From NCBI GenBank assembly GCA_027886175.1, contig JAJNNQ010000137.1:5646001-5710000 (forward strand): a stretch of 64,000 nt of DNA, in the 5' to 3' direction. Made by a program: the position numbers and the translations under genes. Numbering within the stretch: the first letter of the stretch is position 1; each line of letters begins with the position of its first letter. The DNA is from Phylloscopus collybita (Eukaryota; Chordata; Aves; Passeriformes; Phylloscopidae). Positions 27,076 to 39,700 of this stretch are shown piece after piece. The notes below the pieces were generated by a model that saw nothing but the letters and a program-made list of their open reading frames with translations, did no database searches and was not told the origin of the DNA.

Positions 27076-28435
27076 ATGTCTGGCAGTGGTCTCAAGGACT
27101 TTTAATAGCAAATCTCCTTAGCATGGATGTAGGAGGCTTGAGGATGTCTGGAATTGCTGCAGCTTGGCTGTGTGATAATAAGGAGCAGCTCTGTGCTTGT
27201 GAGCCCAGAGCTCTGGCATTTCTCTGCTTGGAGCTTTTGTTCCCCTGTGGAGTGACACTTGTGCAGGGGTGGGTGTCACCAAAGTGGCATTTTCTGCAAA
27301 GAGCAGGAGGCTGATGTGTAGGAACCACACCAAACCTGCACAGACATGTACCATAAAGTGGGCACTCATTTTGTGCACCAGGGAGCCCTGAAGGGAGTGG
27401 ATGAGCTGCTCTGACAGGAGCCACCCCAGCACTGTGGGGTCAAGGAGAGGAGCCCATGCCCATGTCCCAGCTGGGTTCCCAATGGGAAATCCACTTGCTC
27501 GGGATTGTACAAGGGAGGGAATTTAGCGGCGATGTTTTGGTTTCTCAGCAGCCTGGGTGTAGTATCCTGGGTGGAAAATGTTGTGGGGAGGCTGCTGGGT
27601 GCATGCTGGACCACGTGAGGGGCAGGAGTGTCAGTCAGAAAAATGGGCATCTGTCACTGTGTTGAACAAAAACACTGCAGTCCCAGGGCAGAAGCTGTTC
27701 AACAACATTTAGGGAAATCAGCCTTCTTTGGCAAGCAGAAACTTTCTAGGAAGCTGAAGACAAGTTTATCTGTAAATCTGTTAATTTTTTTTGAGCTTAC
27801 ATAAAGGATAATTTTGTTGCCATGGCATAAGCCCTTTAGGATGGAGATCCCTTTTCCTTGCTTAGTAGTAAGAACAGGAAATATTTTATAGGTCTCATTC
27901 TTTAGGTGGGTTTTAATTGAAAATGAAAACTAATATGAATTTTTCTCAGAAATATTTACCAAAAGTATAGGGGTTTTTTTCTTTATATATTGTAAAAATG
28001 TAGAGTAGATGCAGTTTTATCAAGAATTATCCATGTTTTTCATATAAATCTTTGTGAAAGAAACTCTTAAACTTGCTTCAGTGCTGTTCTGTAGTAACCC
28101 ATCCATTTACTTCAGAAGCTTCACTGATTAATTTCATAGTTACACTCATTTCCCTTCTTGGAGAGCCCTATATTTAATTATTTTTAATAACAGGAATATG
28201 AATAATATTATTTAGTATCTTACTATTACTCTTCATCTTTCCAAGGATGTCGGAAATAGAGAAATTTGTGCTTGGCATTTTGATGTATGTGATGGAAACA
28301 GGAGATTGAAATTTTCTTCACAAATGTTAGGGGTCACACAGATTTGTATGTACTGCCTGCAAGTTTAACTCAAAGTTGTGCATGGAGAGCCACATGAAAT
28401 TAAAGCCCATTGCAAATAAATGTGAAAGGAGAATC
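27076..28435. other. Intronic sequence, nothing recognised
   Basis: The left half is GC-moderate and the right half strongly AT-rich. No exon or repeat was recognised. Confidence 0.55.
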
Positions 28436-28555
28436 TGTGTTGCAGAGAACTCTGAGTGCCAGACCAAGGGTAGTAGACCTGTAACCCAAAGGGATTTGGA
28501 GCCAAGTCTCTTGAATTCAGTCTTCTAATCACAAGACCATCCTTCCCTTCCAAAC
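28436..28555 (-). mobile_element. Ancient tRNA-derived SINE remnant (MIR-like head)
   Basis: Read on the minus strand from 28555, GGATGGTCTTGTGATTAGAA resembles a polymerase III A-box region. TTGGCTCCAAATCCC about 30 bases later resembles a B box. The order and spacing fit the tRNA-derived head of MIR/CORE-SINEs found across amniotes. It is highly diverged. Confidence 0.55.
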
Positions 28556-28810
28556 ATGGTGATTTAAAACTTCAGGCTAGTTTTTTTTTCCTTAGTGTTG
28601 AGCATGCACCAGTTCCCAGTAAGAAGAGATGGTCATGCAGTCTTGTTCATTTTTTTAAAAGGGAGGGGAAACACACTGAATATAACTTTTCCTGGTGATA
28701 CTGTGATCATTTCCAGCAGATTTCTCAGCTACAAGTCAGTGGTTTTTTTGTTAATGAAGTACAGCTCTGTTGTACTTCTGTCCCCTTAGACTCTGTTTTT
28801 TGGTTTTGTT

Positions 28811-28840
28811 TTTTTTTTTTGTTTGTTTGTTTGTTTGTTT
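28811..28840. repeat. T run followed by a (GTTT)5 microsatellite
   Basis: A T-rich stretch runs directly into five GTTT units at 28821-28840. Confidence 0.9.
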
Positions 28841-29049
28841 CAGGCTGATCTCTGATATTGTGCCTTTAGGCAATATCCTGCAGACAGTTTCAGTGCCCTC
28901 CTCCAGGTCACACCACATAATGACTTGTGAATGAAAGATAATTCAGATCAAGCTAAACAGGAAAGTTCAATGCAAAAAATAATAGCACAGCTCTTCTCCA
29001 GTTCTGTTCATACTATGATCTCCAAGGAATCCATGAAAGTACCTTTATT

Positions 29050-29165
29050 TATTTATAGTCTTCAGATGGGGAAACCCCCAGAAGGTCCAGAATCACTCAG
29101 CAGAACAAGAGTGAGTCAGAACTAGGTTGTGATCTTACATCTCCTGACCAATCTCTTACCATGGC
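29050..29165 (-). mobile_element. Ancient MIR/CORE-SINE remnant
   Basis: On the minus strand, TCTGACTCACTC, then GAGTGATTCTGGACCTTCTG and GTTTCCCCATCTGAAGA follow the order of the MIR core (the 'tgtgaccttgggcaagt' block then 'cagtttccccatctgtaa'). It has the same orientation as the remnant about 500 bp to its left. Confidence 0.55.
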
Positions 29166-32100
29166 TTTTTATGAAATTACTGTTATCTAACAGAAGTTTA
29201 CGTGGTTATTATTGGTGGGATTTTTTTCCTAAGTGAACAGTGTTGATGTTGATAATTTAGTTTTCCCAGTGTGTTTACCAAAGAGATGTGTTGAAAGATG
29301 GGACTTTTTTTAAACCAGGGCAACGGGACAAATATCTGTCATTGAGGGGATGTCATTAGTGGAGTGTCAGAGGTAGGGAAAATGTTTTACACATTGGGAC
29401 AGAATGAATTATCAGTGTCCCATGGTACACTTCAGCCAGAACACATGTCCCAAGTGTATCAAACAGTTCTGTCAAACTGATAAGGCCTGAAAGTTGTCCA
29501 GGAAAGCTATTTCACACTGCAGATTGCCTAGGAACACATTGGCTTCTCATTTATTTACTGGATGTAAATATGAATTCTCTTCTCTGGTCCACGGTTCTTC
29601 AAAGGGAATAGGAGAAAGAGAGTGTAAAGTATCCTGGTTTTCCCTCTGTACTCATTAATCTGCAGAAAACAAGGCATTGCTCCTTATGTCCCTTGTATCT
29701 GATTTGCCTGGTGTTTCTGGGGACTTGGCTGCATGCAGCCCTGAGTGCTTTGCTAATTCTGACACAGCACAGCCTGTTGAAGATAACGAGTTGAGGAAGC
29801 TGAATGTTCATTCTTGCACTTCTGTGTTCTGCAGGATTGTAGAAAATAAAAAGGGTCATCAGCTGCCAGGTTGACACTGGATTTTCTTGCTTCTCCATGG
29901 CCAAGAGAAGCTCACACACAGACTGTGTATCTGCAGATCTTCAATTTTTTCAGTATCTAGATTGGTGCTTTTCTGCTCGTAAACCTGTTCAGTCCCAGAC
30001 AAGCTACTGCTTGTTAGGAAAGGAAAGAAAAAGAGACACCTTTATCTCAGCTTCTGCAGACATTCTTAATATTTTCATCACATTTTTGTCATTGTTAACA
30101 GAGAGATGTTGGTGTTTTGTTCAGCCATGAATATTCACTGATTGAGTCTCCTGATCTGTGCTTCTGTTTGTCCAGGAGTGTGAAAGGAAGACCAGGACTA
30201 GAGTGACCAGCTGAATTTTCTGAGGAAATTGGTAGCATGGGGTGGGTCCAGTATGGGGCTCCCAGATCTTTAATGGGGTCGTGATCTGGGGGATGGGATG
30301 TGGTGGCACAGTGCTTTGTGCATATCTCATGTAGCATGTGAGGGTTCAGAGCTGTGCTGTTATCTCCCTTCCTGTTTTTATCTCCCCCCCCCACTGGCTT
30401 TCAGTATTGCATGCTTTGAAATAGTTGTTCTTACATAATCTAAAGAGAAAAAAATAATAAATAAAATGTGATCTTTATTGCCCTTAAGACATTTTGGAGC
30501 TCCTGAAAAAGACTGATTGCTTCCAGGGGTCACACCATGCCTCATGGAGACAGGCAGGAAATGTAATTTTGCATACATAAATAATAGGTGAATGCTCCTT
30601 TTCATGCTCAACAGGCGATTTTGGATTTTCCTTCCAAATTTTTCAACATCATACAAGCTAACTCAAACCAATTTGAAAAGCAGACTGATGCAGAAACATG
30701 TGGAAATTGGTGTTGTGGCAGGGTTAGAGGACGCTCTGTGAGTATGGTTTGCTTTGCTGTTAGACTGTTTACAAATTTAGAGTAAAAACGATCACATTTG
30801 GGTGTATGTTGATTTGGCAGCATCTACCCAGAAAGAAAAATTGTTGAACAGCTAAAACAACATGAGGCAGGCAGCCCAGGGCATCTTTCCTGTGTAATCA
30901 AACCACGTGTCACGAGGAATTTGACCCAGGACAGCTTATTTTACATCTTTCTTTGGTAGGCTCCTGGGGTCGCGTTCACTGAGCTGGGAGTTGTGCTGGA
31001 AGTGTCACAGGGAAAGATAGCTGGCTTCGAAATTAATTACAGTGAGATAAGGGTTGTGAAATAGAGCTGTTCCTTTTGGAGCTGTCAGCGCCTCCCTCGT
31101 GCTTCTTCAGTGTCGTGTTGCCTTTTGTGGGTGCTGGTGGCATTCCCAGTGATTAATCCCACTTTGCCATTCATGCCATTCACACAGGGTGGGGAGGAAT
31201 CTCGGTGTACTCAGTGACGTTGAGGTTTGGAATTTCTGTGCTGTAATGTGAATGTTTTCTCCTCTTGGCCTTTTGCTGGAAACACCTGAGACCTGATATG
31301 TTCTGAATATTACCTGTGAATTTCTCTGAACGCTGTGACAAATCCAGTCAGGATCTCACAAATCAGAAAATGTTAACCCAGCAGGCATTGCTGGCTTTAA
31401 TACTTCTGAAGGAGTGTGGTGGAAGATTTGTTTGAAGCGACTCCTTGCTTGCTCCCACATAAGGCAGCTGGTTTGGAAGTAGTTACTAAAAGTAATGGGG
31501 GTGTGGGAAGAACAATACTTTAATCTGACAGGTTTGGAAGTTACATAATTTCAATGGTTTGATGAGTCTGGCACCTATTAACAGTTATTGAATGGCTAGA
31601 AGAAATAACATGCTGAGAAAGTTAGAGGCTAAAAAGATGAAGTTGGTGTCTATTACTATTTTTATTGAGCAGCTCCATCACCTCAGACAGGAACCTGTCT
31701 TCTAATGGGATTCACTGTCCCTACAATATTTGGGATTTAATATGGGATGTTTGGTCCATCTCTGCCTTTGTTTTTTCCATCAGTTAAATGTAATAATATT
31801 TGCCTTCTTTTGCAAAACACTTTGAGATTTAAGAAAAAAACCCCAGTAAATGAAAGCACTATTAATTGTGGTTATTTTATTTATTGTTCTATTGATTTAT
31901 CGCCATTTTATTGTCAGTGTCAAACATTCTCAGGGAGATTTTGTAGAAATTCAGTATCTCCAAGAGAAAGAAAATTCACGGAGAATGACGAAGTCAGAAA
32001 GAGAAAAAGGCCTTAGATTGCATCTCTTTAAAGGAGATGATAGAAAAGAGTCTTAGACATCTTTCAAAATGTAAATCATACTTAGAGGACACATCTGAAG

Positions 32101-32259
32101 CTAATGCAATTAGGCATAATGTGAGATTAATATACTTGTTCCAAATTATCCTGTAATCAACCCTTTAACAAAAGCACTCAGTCCAAAACCAGGTAAATGA
32201 TGAAGATGAATGATGAGAAGGAGAAAGTACTTGAAGTGAGTGAAGAGTAGTAATAATTT
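29166..32259. other. Intronic sequence, nothing recognised
   Basis: A C9 run lies at 30384-30392. AAATTAATTACAG near 31030 sits in a block with several CpG and could be regulatory, but there is no firm evidence. No exon was recognised. Confidence 0.55.
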
Positions 32260-32460
32260 TGTTGTGGTTTAATCCTGCTGGCAACTGATCCCCACGCAAC
32301 CATTCTCTCATGCCCTGCAACAGGATGGGGGAGGCAATTTGAAGGAGTAAAAGTGGGAAAAATTGTGGATTGAGCTAAAGATAGTTCCATAGGTAAAATA
32401 AAGCTGAGCTTGTGAGCAAAGCCAAAGAAGGAATTCATTCACCACTTTCCAGGGGAGGAA
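32260..32460 (-). mobile_element. Truncated retroviral LTR (sense 3' LTR of the remnant)
   Basis: TGTTGTGGTTTAATCC at 32260 matches the same terminal block as the fuller LTR at 33545 (TGCCATGGTTTTACTCC). The shared GGAATTCATTCACC and the AAAGTGGGAAAA-type block follow in the same order. Similarity stops near 32450, so most of the U3 part is missing. It lies on the minus strand. Confidence 0.65.
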
Positions 32461-33544
32461 CAGCAGGTTCTCCATCCCTTATTCCATGCCATTTTCATCA
32501 TGCTCAGGTACCACCCTATCCAATTCAATCTCTTTAAGCACCACCCCCTTCCTATCTTGACATAAAACACAAGTGTCATTTCTCTAGTTTATGGACCACC
32601 CATCTAGAATGCCCAGAGAATTCCCATGAAATGTGCACAGATGTCCATCAAATGTCTATTGAGTTCATTTGGTTTATGACTGTGGGTTTCATCACCCTGT
32701 TCACTTGGGACAGGAGAGGTGGTGTGTTGTGTGGAACTTTTGGGCACCAAAGCCAGCTCAGGTCAGGTTGCTTCTTGTAAGGCTTCTCCAAGGCTGCAGG
32801 AATCCCTTTAACAACTCAAATCACATCTCACAGCAATGTAAAGGTGTTTCCATTACAGCCTCCAACCCTGGTGCCTTTGGGCCAGGGTTTGACACTGTAA
32901 TGAACTCTTACCTTTGCTCCTGCTCTGGCTTGCCCTTATCCACACACTGATGTCCCTGAGGGTGTATCTACTCCACGTGGCACCTTATCTGTGAGCCAGG
33001 GCCTCTCCCAGGGGTGTACCTGCTGTGGTGCAGACTTACCCACAGCCACAGCCACCTCGAGGTGCACCTGTTCCCCATGGGCCACAACCATGGCAGTGAC
33101 ACAGCTGAGATGGACCTGCTCTGGTGTGCTCACCTTCATGGCTGTGAACACTTTGGGGTCTCCTGCTCCCACATGTGCTCACCCACAGGTCACTCTGACT
33201 GGAGCTCACACTGAGGTCCCAGCAGCAGCACAGAAGCAGCAGTGGTGCCCTGGCCATCTGCCAGCCTGATTGCATCACTGTTGCTGTTATCAGAAGGTTC
33301 CCAGGCACAGCAGAGCAGGATGATAAGCCGCACGGCGGGACAGCGCGCAGTGAAAGCAGAAAGCAGTCACTAACGAGCACTAGACTCAAATATCCAGTGA
33401 GGGAAGCAAGCCCCATGGCAAGCACAGGAGTCTGCCAATTAATAGCTAATCAGTGGTAACAGCTATAAATTTGATCTAGCCTGTTTCAGTCAGATCTCTT
33501 GTTATCTTGAGCTCTTTGAGCCCCGTGTTGGGCTGAGAAAGGAC
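32461..33544 (-). mobile_element. Non-coding internal region of the endogenous retrovirus remnant
   Basis: This about 1.1-kb stretch lies between the two LTR pieces. Just inside the complete LTR, in the minus direction, AGCCCAACACGGGGCTC (33518-33534) looks like a degenerate retroviral primer-binding site of the gcgcccaacgtggggc type. No gag, pol or env similarity is visible. The 129-codon minus ORF at 33036-33425 is not a recognised viral protein. It is either a non-autonomous element or an internal deletion. Confidence 0.55.
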
Positions 33545-34112
33545 TGCCATGGTTTTACTCCACTGACCACCCACCTTCATGCAGCTCGTCTGCAAGGGAG
33601 GGGGGGAATTAGAAGAGAAATAGAGAGAAAACTCAGAAGCTGAGGTAAAGACTGTTCAATGGGTAAAGCAAAAGCTGCACTCAAAAGCAAAACAAAACAA
33701 GGAATTCATTCACTGCTTCCCATGGGCAGGTGTTCAGCCATCCCCAAGAGAACAGGGCTCCGTTACATGGAACACTGACTTGGGAAGACAAGCACCATCA
33801 TGCCAAATGTCCCCCCTTTCTTCCTTCTTCCCCCAGATTTATGAACTGGATATTACTCTATGGCCTGGGATATCCCTTGGGTCAGTTGGGGTCAGCTGTC
33901 CTGGCTGTGATCCCTCCCAACTCCTGGTGCACCCCCAGACTCCTCCTTGGTGGGGTGGGGTGAGGAGCAGGAATGGCCTTGACCTTGTGTAAGCCCTGCC
34001 CAGCAATAATGAAATCCCTTTTATCAGTGCTGTTTCTAACACAAATCCAAAACACAGCCCCAGGTACAATGCTCTGAAGAAAATTAACTTTGACCCAACC
34101 AAAACCAATACA
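33545..34112 (-). mobile_element. Avian endogenous retrovirus LTR, near complete
   Basis: This 568-bp LTR is read on the minus strand from TGTATTGGTTTTGG (34112) to AAACCATGGCA (33545), giving TG...CA ends. Diagnostic blocks are GAAAATTAACTTTGACCC, TCCCTTGGGTCAGTTGGGG, CTCCCAACTCCTGGTGCACC and AAGGAATTCATTCACTGC, all familiar from a very common bird LTR family. The TATA and polyadenylation motifs have decayed. No matching target-site duplication joins 34113 and 32259. Confidence 0.82.
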
Positions 34113-36330
34113 AGTCTCCATTTCTGCTTGACTCTAGACAAGACAGTCTTTGCTGAGTGTCCCATGTTTCAGATGGAGGAACTGAGGCAGGGTTACAAAA
34201 AGTGCTGGTGTCTGCATAGGGTGATCATCACTTGGGCTCCTTTCTAGGGTTTAGAGGAGAGGAGGTGCCAGATCTGACTCATGCTACCGTCCCTCACCAC
34301 CTGTTGGCATTGAGCATATTGTCAAATGGGCAAAGAGTGATTCTGTTTGATGATGTTTACATTTATCTTTTACATTTATCCATTTGTGATTTGAATTTCA
34401 GTTATTGATTGAGTTTCAGTTATTAAAGTGCACATAGTTTTGACAAATCCAGGCAGTTACAACTCCTCTGTGAAATAAGATGCAGTCGTTTTTTCACTGT
34501 AATCAAGTAGAGGAGATGTGAATATGACTGCATTTGGCAAGCACTAGCCCTGCTGCTATAGACTCATATATATCATATCACACATACACACACAGACATT
34601 ATAAATAATGAATTTGAAAAATGTCTTTTTACTCTTGTGGCCAAGGAACAGCTTCAATTTCAGGCATTTCAAGTTGCATCAAGACAAGAGTGGCTTCTGA
34701 AATTAGGCTTCCATGAAATGTGGCACAAGGAATCTTTTTTTACTGGGAGTATTGCTCTTACTAGCCTTAAAAAAAAAAAAAAAAGGGTGTTTTGAGGGTA
34801 AATGTCCTGCACAAATATTTCTCTGTTCTGCTGATTTAATGAGCTGTTATTTGAGTGATCTGCTGAAATCATCTTCTTACACAGATGGCTTTAAATTTTT
34901 TGTGGACTTACCGTTGATTGTTTGATTGCACTGATTCCATACACTGAAGGAAAGAACAACAGAATCAATTTTATTTCAAATGTGGAGGCTCCTAGCAGCT
35001 TTTTCTTTTCAATTTTAAGTTGTGTAATACTGGAGATAAAGACAGAGTGCATAAACTGTATTTCAGGTTGACCAAGTACTTAAATACATTGTTTTCCCTT
35101 TGCCTTTGGTATCTGGCTTTGAATTCTTCGAAATTACTGGTCTCCTTGGCAGTGTTGTTGTAGGGTGTCAATTTACATTTAGCATTGTGTGACTAGAGAA
35201 GTCATCACTGTATCACAGTTGTTCACTGAATTTACTTCAGGATGGGAGTGTCCACAGGGCAAAGCAATGTCTCCAGGAGGATATGTTGCCATCTCTCTTG
35301 GAATCCTCTAGAAAGGGACAAAGGATTAAGTCAGCAGAGAAAACTGATTTTTACATCTGCCAAAAGAGGTCTGAGACTCACAGCAAAAGGTGTTGCTGCC
35401 TCTCATCAGTGCTGTGAGGGGTCTGTAAACCTTGTCTTGGTCTAGTCCTGAGACCTTGCTGAAATTAAGGCAGGAAAAAGTAACAATGGAAAGCAGGAAG
35501 ATGATATGAGCTGTACCTTGTGCCTTGTTTGAGGATCTGGCATACAAGACATATCTGAGTCTACTAAGACTGATTCCAAAAAGAATTCAAAAATTTGCTT
35601 TAGAAGTTAATCAAGCTCTTTATTTGTCTAAACAAAGATTAGACTTGGAGGGCTTGCTGAACATTTTTCAGAGGTGTGCAAGGAGTAACAGAGGATTCTT
35701 TGATCTATCAGATGTGTCTCCCAGAAAATTTCCCCAAGATACACTATGTGCACTCTCACATATGAATTTGGATTTTGGATATCATGGGCATCTTAAAATC
35801 AGAGCAGGCATAGCCTGCAGTGAACACCTGTAGTTCCTTGCTCTGCACATATTAGATGTTATTTCTAATTCTAGTTAATTATTTAATCTGTCTATTTGAA
35901 TCAAGGCAAATGGGTTTAGGAAGCTGTGCTACCTGCTCTAATTTTTTAGAGAAGTGAAAGGAAGCAGTAGTTTCCACCTGCCAACTGAACAAACCAATGT
36001 TCAATGATTTTCCTAATCTTTTCACATTTACTGAGAAGTAACTAATTATATCACTCACTACAAATTAATATTACATCATCATGTTTATCCCTCTGTATTT
36101 GAGAGCAATGCATCTTTACAGAAAGAAGGGAATAATGTAATTAAGGATAAGCAAGCACAGTGATGTGAATTTGCCTTTGGCTGAATGCTTTTTCCATGAG
36201 GTTTAATGAAACTTACTTACTCTAAAAATGGCTTATAAAATTAACTCAGGCCAAATTCATCCCTCAGCTGTTGTATGGCTGTATAGCTCATTGACTCAGC
36301 ACATGGGTTGTACCTTCCAGTGAGCTTTGC
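34113..36330. other. Intronic sequence with an A16 run
   Basis: TTTCAGATGGAGGAACTGAG at 34168-34187 could be another weak MIR-like trace. A16 occurs at 34769-34784. The 102-codon ORF at 35525-35833 has no recognised similarity. Confidence 0.5.
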
Positions 36331-36790
36331 ATCACAGAATGACAGAATCACTTCGGTTGGGATAGACCTCTGAGACCATCAAGTCTGGTCAGCACCTTGC
36401 CAACCAGACCATGGCACTGGGTGCCACGTCCAGGCTTTCCTCAAACACCTCCAGGGATGGTCACTCCACCACCTCTCTGGGTAGCCTGTTCCAAGGTCTG
36501 GAATTTCTGTGAACAAATTCTCCCTCATATCCTCAATTCTTCCTCATATCCTAAACCTTCCCTGGCACAGCTTGAGGCCACGTCCTCTCGCCCTGTTGCT
36601 GATTGCTTGACCAGAGCCTGACCCCCACCTGGCTACTCTCTCCTGTCAGGGAGTTGTAGGGAGCAATAAGGTCACCCCTGAGCCTCCTTTTCTGCAGGAT
36701 GAACAAACCCAGCTCCCTCAGCTGCTGCTCACAGGACTTGTGCTCCAGACTCTTGCCCAGCTCTGTTTCCCTTTTCCAGACTCAAATGGA
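36331..36790 (-). mobile_element. CR1 LINE 3' end (about 460 bp)
   Basis: It begins with the octamer-type CR1 terminus (ATCACAGAATGACAGAATCA) followed by GGTTGGGATAGACCTCTGAG. Further blocks run in the reverse-complement order of the CR1 3' region: CACCTCCAGGGATGGTCACT, GGGTAGCCTGTTCCAAGG, AGGTCACCCCTGAGCCTCC and CTCAGCTGCTGCTCACAGGA. The left end is the element's 3' terminus and it is 5'-truncated on the right. The right limit is approximate. Confidence 0.9.
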
Positions 36791-39700
36791 GTCCTGTCCT
36801 GCAGCTCTCCCCATAGGAGGGTCACAGTGGCTGTGCTCTGGGAAATGGATCCTTGGGGGATTGTCAGCTCCACAGGAGGACTCACATTTCTGAGAATACA
36901 ATTCAGGGTATCTCCTTCCTCCTTGTGGGATTGCTTTCTTTGCTTATGGGTTTGCTTTCTTTGCTCCAAAGTGCAGCCTGTGTGGCAGGGAAGGCTGGGT
37001 CAGCAGCTGAACAAGGATAATCCCCTTGAGCACCAGCCTTGGGCCAGGGAATCCCCACAGCTGGTTTTTTAGCCACTGTGCACATTCACAGCAAGGGCTG
37101 TTCCTAGGAAGGCTGGGGCATGAGACTGTGTTTCTGTGTTTCAAGGAGATTCTCCAAGGGGTGAAATTCAAATGTCTGCAGAGGAAGAAATAATGTTCAC
37201 TCCTAAATAACAGCAGCGAGAACCAGCCTCATCTAAATGCTGCACCCTGTCCTCTGCACTGCCAGTGGTTCAGGAGGTGCCTATTTCATATGTATTTCTT
37301 TATTGTTATTGTTTTCTGTCATCATGTGCTGTGTTACTTCTGCTGCCACAGCACCCAGAAAAGACAGCTCCTCGTCCAGAGTAAATGCAGATGTGATTTA
37401 TGCCCCAAGTGCAATAAGGCAGGACTGCATGCTCACACCAGCTGCTGTCACCTGGGTGAGCAGCAATCCTGCCATCTCTTTGCAGCCTGAGCATACACGA
37501 AAGGTCTCTGCTCAGGTGGGGACGCAGCTTAAGATGGACCAGAAAGCCTGTAAAAGGTCATGCATATTGTCTTACTTTCTAGTGTATGTGTCCTCTTCCT
37601 TATGCAGAGTTTTCTTGGAGTTAAAGACTGTTTTTCTGATTGTGAACATCAATTATCTCCCCAGTTTCAGTGAGCAGCTTTGATTTAGACCTATGAGTCT
37701 GTTCTTATAACTAGTCAAAGCTTTTAATAACATTAGCTATAGTGACACCCTTGTAACTTTGCTAAAAATTGCCTAGCACCTGTCAAGAAATTTGTTTTAT
37801 TAACTTGAACAGTGACAGGATTTATCCAGTTGGTAGCCAGTCATTCTCTAAAGTATCATTTTATTTTGGATGCCTACCCTTTTAAAAAATGTTTAATGTT
37901 TGCATGTATTTCTTTGTCATTTGTGAGTGACTACACGTTCTGCTCTACAGAAAAACCAATTAGAAAGGTCCTTATACAGTGGGTACAATTAAAATGAGAG
38001 CCAGGCATAATGAGAGCTGGCAACAGGCTGTGGAGGGTTGTGAAGGGAAAGAGCACAAGAAGAGATGTACATTTATTCTTGAGAGGGCATTTTTTAACAA
38101 ACAGTACAATTTGTGTTATGCTGAAGTCTGGATTAGAAACATTTAATTGCAGTCAGTGATGGCATCAAGTGGACCAAGTGCATATTAACATATATATTAG
38201 CAAGATATAGCAACTGTTTGAAAAATCAAATTCAGCTGATGTTTTGACCATGTAGCCTTTATGATTCTTGAGGGGAAGGTGATTCTGCCAATGCTGTCTA
38301 GTCTGTGAACCCAAGAGGACAGATGAACTTTCTGGGGCCTTTCTGGATGGCAGCTACCTGCTGATTCAGAGAAGCAGACATCTCCCACACCCAGCAATCA
38401 CATCACATTCATTCCAGGGATTAATTATCTTAATTCAGTAACAGTCCCATCTGGAGTCTGCTCTGTGAGCCACCTCCTGGGAGAAGCAGCCTCACCGTGT
38501 ATCTTCACCCTCTTTGTCATACTCTCGAGATTTTAAGCATCTCCTGGAGAAACTGTGAGTTTGTAGGAGGCCTGAAGTGCTTCAGCTCTGGTTTTGGGTG
38601 AGCCCTCCAAGTATGAGCAATGCCCATGAAGGTGTGTTGCCATGGCAGAACCTGTGTTGAGTTTTGTGGGACTGCCTTGGTGGAGCTGTGTCTCTGCTTG
38701 TGGAGGTGAACATGGGAAAACCTGGCCTCAAGTTCCCACTGATTCATTCTGTCGGTTCTCACTTGATTTTTTATAAAAATTTGAAATTGAAATCTTGAAG
38801 AGAATAGTTTTATCCCTCTCAAGCCCCTGCTATCAGTAGGTAAAACAAAACCTTTTACTGTTTCTGTATAATTCTCGAAAGATGTGACATGTAGCCTGGC
38901 CCAGGGAAACACAGACCTCAACCCACACCTGTTGAAAACAGTGCAGTTTATTTCTTTTCTGTCTGCAATCACCTTCATATATATCACATACCCACATAAG
39001 TGATTTAAAGAGTGTGGCCCAAAGTTTCTCAAATCAGACTAAACAAAACGATTTTTGAAGTGTTCACTCCTGCATCAGGTTTGCAGTGAAAACGAAGAAA
39101 TTAATTCCTGTGCTGCATGCCTGAAGTTTTAGCCCTGGTTACACAACTGGGGTCAGGTTTGGAACAAGCAGTAATTGAATGTCTTCATGGGCATTGCTCA
39201 GGATGTGCCGTGGAGCTCTTCTGGAATAAACTGCACTGCAATGTATATTTTAATACCTTTACCTTTCAGTTGGGTATTGAAAACAATATATCAAGTTGAA
39301 AGGCAATAAAAACCTTTGTGTAAATATGCCCTGGAGGTAGGTTGATTGAACTGTTTGGTTTTGATTTTTTTTTTATTCCTGGAGTCTTGTGAGAAAAGTC
39401 TTTGTTGGAGAGGTGATGGCACTGCTGGATTTTATAACAAGGTTCTTAAAGAACTTCTAACAAGGAAAGAAACGTGGATTCTGGGGCAGGGGGTGGGAAG
39501 GAAAGTATTTGGGTTTTTTTTTAGTTTCAGTTCACCTCAGGTTCTGTATTTTAACTGCACAGTTTCTTGTAAGAGTTTTATATAAAGATTCCTGACCAAT
39601 TCATGTTACCCTTTATGAATGTGTTTTTGGTAACACCCAGCATCTTTCTAACTGTTGTCACCAGTGTGTTCCATGTTTGTGACAAACTCACACCTTTATT

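Noticed and set aside
33036..33425. 129-codon minus ORF with a hydrophobic start, considered as a viral or secreted protein
   Set aside because: It lies in the non-coding interior of the retroviral remnant and has no gag, pol or env motifs. The hydrophobic start alone is not evidence.
38517..39032. 171-codon minus-strand ORF, the longest in the window
   Set aside because: It has no recognisable domain, signal sequence or splice context, and its length is within chance expectation for 128 kb of strand searched. It lies in plain intron.
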